Assembly: GCA_030427505.1 (NCBI GenBank) | Contig: JAUICH010000012.1 | Coordinates: 1 to 64,000 of the forward strand | Direction: 5' to 3' | DNA length: 64,000 nt | Source of the DNA: Verrucomicrobiia bacterium | Lineage (GTDB): Bacteria > Verrucomicrobiota > Verrucomicrobiia > Verrucomicrobiales > DEV007 | In this document: one piece after another, positions 27,201 through 35,616 of the stretch | Position numbering within the stretch: position 1 is the first letter of the stretch | How the letters are laid out: every line of letters begins with the position of its first letter | Notes under the pieces: generated by a model | What the model saw: the letters and a program-made list of their open reading frames with translations, nothing else | Told to the model about the DNA's origin: nothing | Databases searched by the model: none | Translations under genes and position numbers: made by a program

Positions 27201-27549
27201 CCCATTCAGTCAGGCTCTGAATCTCCCGCTCCGTCAGCGGTTTCTTCGGCGGCATTTCGAAGTCCGGATCTTCCCGGCGAATGGCGTGAACAAGTAGCGA
27301 TTCGTCCGCCTTTCCCGGCACGAGCGCCGCGCCGCTTTCGCCCCCCGAAAGGATGGCTTCGAGGCTATCGAGCCGCAGGCCGCCCTTCTGCTTGTCCGCG
27401 CCATGGCATTCATAGCAGTTCTCCGCCAGCACCGGCCGTACTTCCTTTTCAAAGAAGGCCATGTGATCTTTCGACTCACTGTGCGAAGGCACGGCCGTGG
27501 CCAGCAAACAACCCACGGTCAGAAAAGGGGTGTAAATCAGGGATTTCAT
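24265..27549 (-). CDS. PSCyt1-PSCyt2 (DUF1549)-PSD1 (DUF1553) protein with LamG-like tail
   Basis: A 1094-residue exported protein. After a leader (residues 1-24) comes a planctomycete-type cytochrome c domain with haem motif CYECH at residues 45-49 and the distal MPP segment near 100; then DUF1549 (about 155-360), including the SVQCAQCHDHKFDP segment with a second CxxCH, a coiled insertion (about 390-490), and DUF1553 (about 545-790). The last 300 residues resemble a LamG/concanavalin-like domain with a tidy jelly-roll pattern, an addition that could bind sugar. Partner of the DUF1501 gene downstream. Probably an electron-transfer linked periplasmic enzyme of unknown reaction. Confidence 0.88.
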   Translation of the reverse strand: MKSLIYTPFLTVGCLLATAVPSHSESKDHMAFFEKEVRPVLAENCYECHGADKQKGGLRLDSLEAILSGGESGAALVPGKADESLLVHAIRREDPDFEMPPKKPLTEREIQSLTEWVSLGAPWPGVDADLKLTKAQKGEEEHEFTDEERSWWSYQPLKKAAVPAKAGGEWAKNDIDRFVYRELAEAGLEPAPQADRRELIRRAYFDLIGLPPSPEAVEAFVIDKRPDAWPRLIDALLEDPRYGERWGQHWLDVVRYAESDGYNQDAFRPDAWPYRDFVVQSFNNDKPYDQFVREQLAGDQIDPDNPDVMIGTAYLRNGIYEYNQRNVRMHWELIVDELTALTGEAFLGLSVQCAQCHDHKFDPILQEDYYRLKAFLAPVKWRFDLPLTDPKTEAEYEAKLAKYKEATKEIQEQIDAILEPKIISKQEGNAKMFPDDIKAMRAKPESERTPYEQQLVDLMEIQVRYERERFSEEKSLKPEEKEKLKALREQLKPFEDLKPKPLPVAFVATDVGPEAPDVLLKSRKGEKKIGPGFMTLIQPGTPDIPKPEGIENTTGRRLALANWITRPDNQLSTRVIANRVWQHHFGYGIVRTPNDFGHLGEEPTHPELLDYLALRFVEGGWKMKPLHRLIMTSAAYQQTARVEPNMVAKMKDPENRLLWRFPVRRLQAEEVRDAMLAVSGELETTGPGTVSVDGDQPRRSIYVKKMRNRPDELLKAFDAPPGFASAPERNATTTATQSLLMVNGDWPLNRAKAFAERLLDSSKDVSPELVDRAYALAFSRPPSADERQLAHAFLKEQIALGEGESPAPKYPGENGLRPIKQMFSAAQPSGLLSDQALWLQPGSRFERLQLSGIPADTDEFTVEAVVNLDALYDSADVRTLAARWDGDQKHSGWTFGVTSEKSRYDPRNFIMQLIGEDFQGAVVYEVVASDLRVPLNKPTYLAATVSVTPTPEHKTEGVVTFYMKDLSDPDSPLQVKQVRHPIMQRLNNPKEPLILGGRGQTGRSLWDGQVARFSMAPGALKPEQLLIQARPAAADRYGDWVFQADTKGEQPIPGGQWVRSAPANGPGGVPLPVYSAVTDFCHALMNANEFLYLQ

Positions 27550-27622
27550 AAGCTTATCAAACAGGAAAATAGAAAGTCTCAGGTGAACCGCCGGAGCACG
27601 TTTCGGGCGGCAAGGTGAAGGG

Positions 27623-29212
27623 TTACCGGTTTTCTTTGTCGAACTTCAACCGGAGGGTCGGCGGCATGGCGGTGGGATGTTCTTTGCTGGCGAAGGCGTG
27701 AACCAGCCCCATGGAATCCATTTCGTCCGTCTCGCGAATGATGATGAAAGTGACCATTCCATTGGTGTCGGCGTTCAAGAATTTCGCCAACTCCGGTCCT
27801 TTGATCGTCCGCGTGCCGGAGCAAACCCCCTGCGCGATGTCAAACCGGCCCAGGGGAACAGTCTGTTCCGGGTTCAGGCCCATGGCCTCTTCCACATTCG
27901 CCGGAGCGTTGTCCCAGTGCAGTTGGTGCTCCGGCCAGTCATCCAGCGTTTCGTCCGTCAGGCCATAGACCACGAAGTAGGAGTCCTCCACCAGCGATGC
28001 ATAACCGAGACCGCTGGGCCGTATCTCCAGCGCCAGTTCGGCCTCTGTAATCTCCCGGTCGCGCACCCGGCTGAGATCGAAGCCCAGGTAAGCCTTGCGC
28101 CGGTTGCCGTCGCGGGCGGTGCTCCACTTCGACATTACCAGCGGCGAGCGTCCAAACTCAGGGTTCGGTTTCTCGGTTTTTCGGATATAATTGTCCCGGC
28201 CCCGTCCCATGGCGGTGGTGATGACGGTCCACGAACCGTCTTCCGGCTTCACGTGAGTTTCCGGGCCGCGCCCCACTTCATCCGCGCCGCCCACCACCGA
28301 CTCCAGCCGGTCGCGGTCGTACCGTACGAGGTCCCCCGTGAAGAGACGCCGTTCGTCCGGCAGCGAGGAGTGCGCCACGCCGACTTCTCCTTCCAAGACG
28401 AGGACTTCCGACGGGCCGCCGTCACTAGCGGTCACGCCAAAACGCGTGCCGTAGTCCGTCAGCAGGGCGTCATTCGTCACGATCTGAAAGCCCCGGGCCC
28501 GCTCGGGCACCCAGGCCACCGCCGCTCCCTGAATGAGGCGGCAGCGTTTGGCGCTTTCAATCTCGATCTCCACCGGTCCCTCCAGGTTCAGGCTGGCGCC
28601 GCCGTCAAACTGGATGGCCGCCAAACCTTCCAGCAAGCTCAGACGCCCCGGCGCCAACCGGGCGCCCTGCGCGGTGGGCAAGGTGCCGCTGCCCCATTTA
28701 CAGGCGCGGGTGTCCGCCAGCCGCGCCACCGTGGCATCCTTCTTCGATGCTTCGGCGACCGTCTCTTCCACGGGTTTCGCTGGCGCATCCTGGACCGGAG
28801 GAGTTACCGGAGACGGCGCCACCGTTTCCGGCTTAGCTTCCTCAATAGGCAACCGCGGCGCTTCCACCGTGTTCGCATACTTCGCCGGATGCAGCAGCCA
28901 CCAGGTGGACACCGCCGTCACCGTCACCACGGCCGCGTAACCCACTGCCACATGCCACCACTGACGGTTTGGAAAGGCCACCACTTTGTTTTCGCTGGAG
29001 GTATTCCCCCTGCTATCGTCACCGGCCTCATTCAGCCAGTCCCCGGCCTGGGCACTGAGCGTGCCGTGCAGGTGCAACTGATCCGCCACCAGTTCGTAGG
29101 CGTTCAGCTCGGCCACGCGCGCTTCGAAGGCGTCGCGCTCGGCTTCGGTCAAGCGCCCTTCCAGGTAACGCTCCACCTGTTCCAGAATTTCGTTTCGTTC
29201 TTCCGCAGTCAT
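27623..29212 (-). CDS. FecR-like anti-sigma/sensor protein with DNRLRE-like tail
   Basis: A 529-residue single-span protein. The N-terminal 80 residues are cytoplasmic and helical, as in anti-sigma regions; one span follows at about residues 86-107; a proline-rich linker leads to a FecR-type domain (about 190-310, with LTDYGTRFGV). From about 325 to the end there is a beta-rich module resembling DNRLRE/CBM-like domains. The start overlaps the sigma factor stop by one base (TGATG), so the pair is translationally coupled. It likely holds the sigma factor inactive until an external cue is sensed; the lectin-like tail could be the sensor. The role is inferred from the family. Confidence 0.83.
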   Translation of the reverse strand: MTAEERNEILEQVERYLEGRLTEAERDAFEARVAELNAYELVADQLHLHGTLSAQAGDWLNEAGDDSRGNTSSENKVVAFPNRQWWHVAVGYAAVVTVTAVSTWWLLHPAKYANTVEAPRLPIEEAKPETVAPSPVTPPVQDAPAKPVEETVAEASKKDATVARLADTRACKWGSGTLPTAQGARLAPGRLSLLEGLAAIQFDGGASLNLEGPVEIEIESAKRCRLIQGAAVAWVPERARGFQIVTNDALLTDYGTRFGVTASDGGPSEVLVLEGEVGVAHSSLPDERRLFTGDLVRYDRDRLESVVGGADEVGRGPETHVKPEDGSWTVITTAMGRGRDNYIRKTEKPNPEFGRSPLVMSKWSTARDGNRRKAYLGFDLSRVRDREITEAELALEIRPSGLGYASLVEDSYFVVYGLTDETLDDWPEHQLHWDNAPANVEEAMGLNPEQTVPLGRFDIAQGVCSGTRTIKGPELAKFLNADTNGMVTFIIIRETDEMDSMGLVHAFASKEHPTAMPPTLRLKFDKENR

Positions 29213-29760
29213 CAGGCGGCACCTCCTTGTATAGGGTTCGCCATCCGGCGAGTCACACAGTCTTGTAAAGAAAGCCGGATCCGGCTGAGCAGGCGATAAA
29301 CCGCCCCCTCCGTCCGCTCCACCGCCTCAGCGATTTCCTCGATGCCCATGTCCCGCGAGTAGCGCATGAAGAGCACCCGCCGGTGGGGCCGGGACAGTTT
29401 CTTGACGCAGTATTTCAGCGCTTCCGCGCGGCGGTCGTAGCGCTTGCCGTTCTCCGTCAGTTCGGCGGCCACGCTTTCCAGAAAGGCTTCGCTGAGTTCC
29501 GTTTCCGGGCGCTTCGCCTTCCGGCGGTAGGTCAGGATCTGGTAGAAGGCCACCTTCTTGGCCCAGGCGGCAAAATTCGTTCCCGGCTCAAATTGATCGA
29601 AACCGCGCCACAGCACCAGCCGCGTTTCCTGCAGCACGTCCAGCGCGTCCGCCGCCGGGCGCACCAGGCTGTGGACGAAGGCGCTCAACACGGCTTCGTG
29701 CGCGTTCAACAACGTCAGAAACTCTTCCGTGCGATCGGTTCTTTCGGGGTTCGCATCCAT
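29212..29760 (-). CDS. ECF-type RNA polymerase sigma factor (Rhodopirellula/Verrucomicrobium family)
   Basis: A 182-residue sigma-70 family protein with region 2 (about residues 20-90, including DVLQETRLVLWRGFDQFEPG) and region 4 (about 115-170, with a helix-turn-helix in YSRDMGIEEIAEAVERTEGAVYRLLSRIR). Length and sequence fit the family typical of Planctomycetes and Verrucomicrobia that is followed by a FecR-like gene and PSD1/DUF1501 genes, exactly as here. It should direct polymerase to the promoter of its own block. A possible ECF promoter precedes it. Confidence 0.9.
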   Translation of the reverse strand: MDANPERTDRTEEFLTLLNAHEAVLSAFVHSLVRPAADALDVLQETRLVLWRGFDQFEPGTNFAAWAKKVAFYQILTYRRKAKRPETELSEAFLESVAAELTENGKRYDRRAEALKYCVKKLSRPHRRVLFMRYSRDMGIEEIAEAVERTEGAVYRLLSRIRLSLQDCVTRRMANPIQGGAA

Positions 29761-29820
29761 TACTGGTTATCCCTAAAGGCGGGACGGCCGGGATATTGGA
29801 CAGTTTTTCTCAACTTTTTT

Positions 29821-29847
29821 CGAGATTCTTTCGCACCTGGCAGTTCC
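29821..29847 (-). promoter_or_regulatory. Possible ECF promoter of the sigma factor operon
   Basis: On the minus strand GGAACT (29847-29842) is followed after 16 bases by TCTCG (29825-29821), a spacing and -35 box like those of many ECF sigma promoters. The predicted start of transcription would be near 29813, about 50 bases before the sigma factor ATG, allowing autoregulation. Single instance, found by eye. Confidence 0.3.
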
Positions 29848-29954
29848 CGCCCCGAGCCCGGGAGCATTTTTCGTGTCTTTCCCGGCATGGCACTGTATAG
29901 CGAAATACCCCTCTCCCCTCTACGGCCCGCCCCCACTTTCCCATCCATTCTATC

Positions 29955-31799
29955 ATGATGACCACAATCCTCCGCGCCGCCGCCGCCTCTTTCCTGGGGC
30001 TGGCACTGCTCACCCTGGCCCCTGACACTCTAGGCGATGAAATCTCCCTCCTCGCCGGGACCGGCGAGAAAGGCTACTCCGGCGAGGGCGGTCCCGCCGC
30101 GGAAGCGCGGCTGAACAACCCCTACGGCATCATCGTGGGGCCGGACGGTGACATCTACTTCTGTGACATCGGGAATCATGTGGTCCGCAAGATCAGCCGC
30201 AAGACCGGAGTCATCACCACCGTGGCGGGCACCGGAAAACAGGGCTACAGCGGCGACGGCGGCCCGGCGCTGGAAGCGGATCTGAACGAACCCTACGAGG
30301 TGCGCTTCGCGCCGAATGGCGATCTCTATTTCGTGGAGATGAAAAACCACATCGTGCGGAAAATCGACGGCCGCACCGGCCTCATCTCCACCGTGGCGGG
30401 TACGGGTGAGGCGGGCTTCGGCGGCGACGGCGGGCCCGCCACGGAAGCGCGGCTCAACCAACCGCACAGCATCCAGTTCGACGCGGAGGGAAATCTCTAC
30501 ATCTGCGACATTAAGAACCATCGCGTCCGTAAGGTCAGTACCAACACCGGCACGATCGAGACCTTCTGTGGGAACGGGAAAGCGCAGCCCACGCCGGACG
30601 GCGCGCCCATCGGTCCTGACACGCCCCTCAAAGGCCCCCGCGCGCTGGACATCGATCAGGACGGCAACCTTTGGCTGGCCCTGCGCGAAGGGAACTCGGT
30701 CTATAAGATGAACCTGAAAACGGGTAAACTCGAGCACATGGCGGGTACTGGCGAGAAGGGCTTTACCGGTAACGGCGGTCCGGCGAAAGACGCCACGCTC
30801 TCCGGCCCAAAGGGGGTTGCCATTGCGCCAGACGGAAACGTCTATCTGGCCGACACGGAAAGCCACAGTGTCCGCATGATCGATCCATCTAAGAATCCGC
30901 CCACGCTGGAACTCATCGCGGGCGATGGCAAACGGGGCGACGGCCCAGACGAAGGCGATCCCCTGAAGTGCCAGATGGCGCGACTCCACGGCATCGGGGT
31001 CGATCCCCACACTGGCGAGGTGTTCGTCGGCGATAGCGAAACGAACAAGCTGCGCGTCATCACTCCGGACGGCGCTCCGGGCGCGGAGGCGAAGAGCCGC
31101 TTCCATCTGGAAGATCACGCCGTGGAGGAGTTCGAGATCGCCGGTCACCGCGCCCTGGTCGTGAAGCCAGAGAAACCCCTCGCCGGAAATCCCTGGATCT
31201 GGCGCTGCCGCTTTCTCGGCGCCTTCGCCCAGGCGGACACGGCTTTGCTGGAACGCGGCTACCACCTCGGCTTCGTGGACGTGGCCAACCTCTTCGGCGG
31301 GCCGGAGGCGATGAACCTCTACGAACAGTTCTACAACATGGTAACCAAAGAGTTCAGCCTGGCACCAAAGGCGGTGATGGAAGGCTTCAGCCGCGGCGGC
31401 CTGCCCGCCATGAACTGGTCCATCCTTCACCCAGACCGCGTGTCCGGCATCTACCTGGACGCCCCCGTACAGGACATCCGCTCCTGGCCCAAGCCCGCCT
31501 CCGAAAAACTCTGGGACACCTGCCTCGAAGCCTACGGCCTGACCCGAGAAACGGCGGAGACTTGGAAGGGACCGCTGGACACTCTAGCCCCCCTGGCCAA
31601 AGCCGGCGTCCCCATCCTCTCCATCTGCGGCGGCGCGGACGCCGTCGTCCCCTTCGCCGAAAACTCCGCGATCCTGGAGGAGCGCTACCAGGCATTGGGC
31701 GGATCTATCGAGGTTATTGTGAAAGCGACCTGCGATCATCATCCGCATTCTCTGCACGATCCGGCAAGGATCGTGGAATGGATCGAAAGTCTGCAATAA
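29955..31799 (+). CDS. Secreted NHL-repeat propeller fused to an alpha/beta hydrolase
   Basis: A 614-residue protein with a signal peptide (residues 4-27). Residues 30-375 are six NHL-type blades with the recurring phrases AGTG.G(Y/F)(S/G)G(D/E)GGPA, LN.P and DG(N/D)(L/I)Y. From about 385 to 614 the sequence is an alpha/beta hydrolase: nucleophile elbow GFSRGG with Ser479, acid candidate Asp562 in GGADAVVPF, and a histidine cluster CDHHPHS at 594-599. All three catalytic residues are therefore plausible. It is divergent from the sigma factor gene across 194 bases, so it may belong to the same programme. Substrate unknown; the propeller may bind or position it. Confidence 0.85.
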   Translation: MMTTILRAAAASFLGLALLTLAPDTLGDEISLLAGTGEKGYSGEGGPAAEARLNNPYGIIVGPDGDIYFCDIGNHVVRKISRKTGVITTVAGTGKQGYSGDGGPALEADLNEPYEVRFAPNGDLYFVEMKNHIVRKIDGRTGLISTVAGTGEAGFGGDGGPATEARLNQPHSIQFDAEGNLYICDIKNHRVRKVSTNTGTIETFCGNGKAQPTPDGAPIGPDTPLKGPRALDIDQDGNLWLALREGNSVYKMNLKTGKLEHMAGTGEKGFTGNGGPAKDATLSGPKGVAIAPDGNVYLADTESHSVRMIDPSKNPPTLELIAGDGKRGDGPDEGDPLKCQMARLHGIGVDPHTGEVFVGDSETNKLRVITPDGAPGAEAKSRFHLEDHAVEEFEIAGHRALVVKPEKPLAGNPWIWRCRFLGAFAQADTALLERGYHLGFVDVANLFGGPEAMNLYEQFYNMVTKEFSLAPKAVMEGFSRGGLPAMNWSILHPDRVSGIYLDAPVQDIRSWPKPASEKLWDTCLEAYGLTRETAETWKGPLDTLAPLAKAGVPILSICGGADAVVPFAENSAILEERYQALGGSIEVIVKATCDHHPHSLHDPARIVEWIESLQ

Positions 31800-31849
31800 G
31801 AAGCCATGGAAAGCCTCCGTACGGTTTTGAAACCGAGAACCTCCCCCCT

Positions 31850-33775
31850 CTACAGTAGCACGTCGTAGGGCCGGCCTTCCTGCTTGTCGATGTATTGCAT
31901 GAAGGCCCGGTTCACGACTTTATACCCTCCGGGGGTGGGGTAATTGCCCGTGAAATACCAGTCGCCACAATGCTCGGGAATGGAGGCACGCAGGTTTTCG
32001 ATGGTTTGGAATATCACTTCCACCTCCCCTTTCCACGTCGTGTCTTCGGGGTAAACCATGGCAGCGATCTCTTCAGAGATTTCGCCATCCGTGAAGGGCT
32101 CGTAAATCGCCTTCACGCAGTTGCGCATTTCGGACACCGGTTTCGCCAGTTCTTCTTTGCACGCATTGTAGGTGTCCACCACGATGCGCGACTTCCGCCG
32201 TTTCTTCAGCAGATTGATAGCCGCCTGAAAGGCGATGAATTTGCCCAGTTCGGACATGTCGATCCCGTAGCAGTCGGGGTAGCGGATCTGGGGCGCGGTG
32301 GAGGCGATGATAATCTTCTTCGGATTCGTCCGCGCCAAGATCTTCAGGATGGACTGCCGTAGGGTCGTGCCGCGCACGATGGAGTCATCGATCACCACCA
32401 GGTTATCCTTTGGCTGCACCACGTTATAGGTGATGTCATAGACGTGCGACACCAACTGCTTCCGCCCCTTTTCCTGGCTGATAAAGGTGCGCATCTTCTG
32501 GTCCTTGTGGGCGATCTTCTCGCCTCGCGGCCAGTTCTGCATGATCAGCTCGTCCAACGCCTCTTCGTCCAGCGTGCCTTCCTGGAGGCGCTGCAAAACG
32601 CGCTTTTTCACCTGCTTCCGGCGATGCATCCGCAGGCCCCACATCACCCCCTGGTAGGCGATCTCCGCCGTGTTAGGGATGAAGCTGATGACGGTGTCCT
32701 CCAGGTTGTCTTCAATGCTCTCAATCAGTTGAGGCACAAGCTGGGAGCCCAGCTTTTTCCGTTCCTGGTAGATATCGGGATCGTTCCCGCGAGAGAAGTA
32801 AATCCGCTCGAACGAGCAAGGCGTCAGCGACCGGTCCTCGGCAAAGCGCTCGATGGACAGCCCGCCACTGGCCTTCATCACCGCCACATGCGCGGCGGGC
32901 AGTTCCCGCACCGCTTCCTGCTCCACTCCAAAGACGGTCATCAGCGGGACGCGCTCCGAGGCAAAGGCGATCAGTTCGTCGTCTTCATAGTAAAAACACG
33001 GCCGGATGCCGCTGGGGTCCCGCAGCACAAAGCCGTCGCCATTACCAATGACTCCCGCGATGGTGTAACCGCCGTCCCAGATCTTGGCGCACTGCCGGAT
33101 GATATCGGCCACATCCAGCCTTTTGGCGATGATCTCGGGAATCTCTTTTCCCGGCACCCCCTTGTCCCGGCATTCGTGATAAATGCCGTCGTGCTGCTCG
33201 TCCAGGTGGAACCCGATCTCCTCCAGCACGGTCTGCGTGTCCGTGCTGAACACGGGGTGCTGCCCGCGGTCGATGAGGTGGTGGTTGAGGTCCGAGGCAT
33301 TCGTCATGTTGAAGTTGCCCAGGACCATGAGCGTCTTCGTCGGCCAGCTGGTGCGGCGCAGGTGCGGGTGGCAGGAGCCCGTGCCGAAGCCGCCGGAGGT
33401 GCCGTAGCGCAGGTGCCCCAGCAGGATCTCCCCACCGAAGTCCCAGTGCTTCTTCACGCTGGCCGGATCGTCCGGATCGATGATCTTCCGTTCGACCAAC
33501 TCGTCAAAGGCCTGCTTCTGCCCCTGAGTCACCCGGCTCAGGCCGGTCTTCTTGGCGGAACGATCACGGAACAGGTAAGGCTCGCCCAGCGGCATGTTCA
33601 GCTTGCAGCAACCAATGCCCGCACCGTCCTGGCCACGGTTGTGCTGCTTTTCCATCAGCAGGAAAAGCTTGTTAAAGCCATGCAGCGAATGGCCGTAGCG
33701 GTCGTGGTAGTACTCCCACGGCTTTTTCAGCCGGATGAAAGCGACACCGCATTCGTGCCCGATAAAGTCGCTCAT
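31850..33775 (-). CDS. purF: Amidophosphoribosyltransferase, long form
   Basis: First committed step of purine synthesis: PRPP plus glutamine gives phosphoribosylamine. 641 residues, against about 500 in Bacillus or E. coli, but like the long forms of some Bacteroidetes-type enzymes. The N-terminal nucleophile hydrolase domain begins with the catalytic cysteine at position 9 (HECGVAF), which would need removal of a short propeptide. The PRPP-binding loop VVIDDSIVRGTT lies near residue 470. An insertion of about 60 residues (near 390-450) and a C-terminal extension account for the extra length. Last gene of the leftward purine operon, 49 bases after purM. Confidence 0.92.
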   Translation of the reverse strand: MSDFIGHECGVAFIRLKKPWEYYHDRYGHSLHGFNKLFLLMEKQHNRGQDGAGIGCCKLNMPLGEPYLFRDRSAKKTGLSRVTQGQKQAFDELVERKIIDPDDPASVKKHWDFGGEILLGHLRYGTSGGFGTGSCHPHLRRTSWPTKTLMVLGNFNMTNASDLNHHLIDRGQHPVFSTDTQTVLEEIGFHLDEQHDGIYHECRDKGVPGKEIPEIIAKRLDVADIIRQCAKIWDGGYTIAGVIGNGDGFVLRDPSGIRPCFYYEDDELIAFASERVPLMTVFGVEQEAVRELPAAHVAVMKASGGLSIERFAEDRSLTPCSFERIYFSRGNDPDIYQERKKLGSQLVPQLIESIEDNLEDTVISFIPNTAEIAYQGVMWGLRMHRRKQVKKRVLQRLQEGTLDEEALDELIMQNWPRGEKIAHKDQKMRTFISQEKGRKQLVSHVYDITYNVVQPKDNLVVIDDSIVRGTTLRQSILKILARTNPKKIIIASTAPQIRYPDCYGIDMSELGKFIAFQAAINLLKKRRKSRIVVDTYNACKEELAKPVSEMRNCVKAIYEPFTDGEISEEIAAMVYPEDTTWKGEVEVIFQTIENLRASIPEHCGDWYFTGNYPTPGGYKVVNRAFMQYIDKQEGRPYDVLL

Positions 33776-33824
33776 CGGTGGATCAACATCTCGAAGGAAA
33801 GGAAGGGGCTAGTCTCGCAGGCTC

Positions 33825-34811
33825 TCAAGAGATTGCAACCCGCACCCCCTGGCGGTCCGTCACCGTGCCCAGCGCGAGCGCTCCGGGGCCGGAAGCCAGC
33901 GCCTCCGGGACTTCCTCCGGGGCCACGATCGCTACCCAGCCGATGCCGAGGTTGAAGGTGTTCGCCGCCTCAGCGTCTTCCACATGGCGGAGAATTTTCT
34001 GGATGGCGCCCTTTGTCCAACGCGGCACGGTCAGGTCCGCGCCGTTCTCGCCCAGCAGGCGCTCGAGATTCTCCGGCAGCCCGCCGCCGGTGATGTGGGC
34101 CATGGCCTTCACGTCCACGCCCCGGTCGCGCAGGGCCCACACCACGTCGTGGTAGAGCCGGGTGGGGGCCAGCATCTCGGCCATCTCCTCGCGGGTCACG
34201 TCGTCCGGGTAGGCTTTCAAAATCTTGCGGACCAGGCTCCACCCGTTGGCGTGAAAGCCATCGGACGCATAGCCCACCAGCACGTCCCCCGGCGCCACGC
34301 GGCTGGGATCGATAAGGCTCTTTTTCTCGGCCGCGCCCACGCAGAAGCCGGACAGCTCGATGACGCCCTCCGGCACGATGCCGGGCATCTCCGCCGTCTC
34401 GCCGCCGGCCAGGATGCAATCGCAGCTTTCCAGGTATTCCGCCATGCCGGCGATGAGCCGTTTGATCTGGGTTTTGTCGATGTGGCCTATGCCCACGTAG
34501 TCCAGGAACATCAAGGGGTCCGCCCCCGTGGTCAGCACGTCGTTCACGTTCATGGCCACGAGGTCCTTGCCCGCGATTTCCAGGAGATCGTGCTCCAGCA
34601 GCAGTTCCAGCTTTGTCCCCACCCCGTCGCAGCCGGTGACGATGACGGGCTCTTTATACCCGCTCAGATCGTAGGTGGCGGCAAACAGGCCAAAGGACTG
34701 CATCAGGCGCCGCTTGCCCTCCGTCCGTTGCCGCAGTTCGCCGATGTCGCCCACCAGCGCGGCTGCTTCGTGGATGTCGACCCCGGCTTCTTTGTATGTG
34801 AATTGTCCCAT
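33825..34811 (-). CDS. purM: Phosphoribosylformylglycinamidine cyclo-ligase
   Basis: AIR synthetase, the ATP-dependent ring closure of FGAM to AIR in purine synthesis. 328 residues, close to the usual 330-350. It has the family's GCDGVGTKLEL segment (residues 60-70), MNVNDVLTTGADP near 92 with the ATP-binding aspartate, LAGGETAEMPG near 133 and AHITGGGLPENL near 235. It follows purQ after 55 bases and precedes purF, the order expected for an operon. Confidence 0.96.
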   Translation of the reverse strand: MGQFTYKEAGVDIHEAAALVGDIGELRQRTEGKRRLMQSFGLFAATYDLSGYKEPVIVTGCDGVGTKLELLLEHDLLEIAGKDLVAMNVNDVLTTGADPLMFLDYVGIGHIDKTQIKRLIAGMAEYLESCDCILAGGETAEMPGIVPEGVIELSGFCVGAAEKKSLIDPSRVAPGDVLVGYASDGFHANGWSLVRKILKAYPDDVTREEMAEMLAPTRLYHDVVWALRDRGVDVKAMAHITGGGLPENLERLLGENGADLTVPRWTKGAIQKILRHVEDAEAANTFNLGIGWVAIVAPEEVPEALASGPGALALGTVTDRQGVRVAIS

Positions 34812-34866
34812 CTTGGGGCGGTAGGGTGAAGTGTGGTTAGGTGGATCAAAAAAAACGGCAAAGGCA

Positions 34867-35616
34867 CTACGCCTCCGCTCCGGCCAAGGCTGGCTCGTTC
34901 ACGATGGCCTCATACACGGAGCGGAAAAAGTAGTAGCCCCAGCCCCACTCGGCGTCGCCGTTCCAGTCGGGATCGTAGTGATGGCGGCGATAGAGAAAGC
35001 GCTCCGGGTGCGGCATCAGGCCCAAAACGCGGCCGGTCTCGTCCTGAAGCGCGGCGATCGCCTCGAAGCTGCCGTTCACGTTGTCCACATAGGTCAGCGC
35101 GGCGAACTCCTGCTCCACCAGCGCTTTCGCCTGCTCCGACGTCTCAGTCACCAGGCGGCCTTCCGCGTTGGCGATGGGCAGTTCGAACTCTTCGGGCAAC
35201 AATTTGAGATAGGGGCTGCGGTCCCCGTGTTTCGCCAGCTTCACCCAGGTGCACTGGAAGCGGCCGGAAATGGTGTCCACCAGGCTGGTGTGAGGCAAAA
35301 GGTCCAGCTTCGTCAGGATCTGGAAGCCGTTGCAGATGCCCAGGAGGTAGCCGCCCCGGTCGCGGAAGCGCCGCAGCGCGTCGCCCAGTTTCTGCCGAGT
35401 CACCAGTTGAGCCAGGCGCCCAGCCATCACGTAGTCGCCATAGCTGAAGCCGCCGGACAGCACCACCAGGCTCACCCCGTCCAAGTCGTCCGGCGTGGCG
35501 GTGGAAATCGGCACCACGCGCGGCGCGAACCCAACGGTTTCCAGCGCGCGGGCGGTCTCCCCGTCGCAGTTCGTGCCGGGGAACTTTAATAGTAGGGCGT
35601 TAGGCCGTTCTTCCAT
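34867..35616 (-). CDS. purQ: FGAM synthase glutaminase subunit
   Basis: Class I glutamine amidotransferase subunit that releases ammonia for the conversion of FGAR to FGAM. 249 residues, slightly longer than usual. The nucleophile Cys95 sits in LGICNGFQ and the His203/Glu205 pair in MPHPERF. It overlaps the end of purL by 31 bases in another frame, indicating tight co-translation with the synthase subunit it works with. The N terminus NALLLKFPGTNCD is typical of PurQ, so the start is secure. Confidence 0.95.
   Translation of the reverse strand: MEERPNALLLKFPGTNCDGETARALETVGFAPRVVPISTATPDDLDGVSLVVLSGGFSYGDYVMAGRLAQLVTRQKLGDALRRFRDRGGYLLGICNGFQILTKLDLLPHTSLVDTISGRFQCTWVKLAKHGDRSPYLKLLPEEFELPIANAEGRLVTETSEQAKALVEQEFAALTYVDNVNGSFEAIAALQDETGRVLGLMPHPERFLYRRHHYDPDWNGDAEWGWGYYFFRSVYEAIVNEPALAGAEA

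Noticed and set aside
29955-31799. Frameshift joining two separate genes (NHL protein and hydrolase)
   Set aside because: The reading frame is continuous across the junction with no internal start that has a ribosome site or signal peptide, and only the N terminus has an export leader, so a true fusion is the simpler reading.
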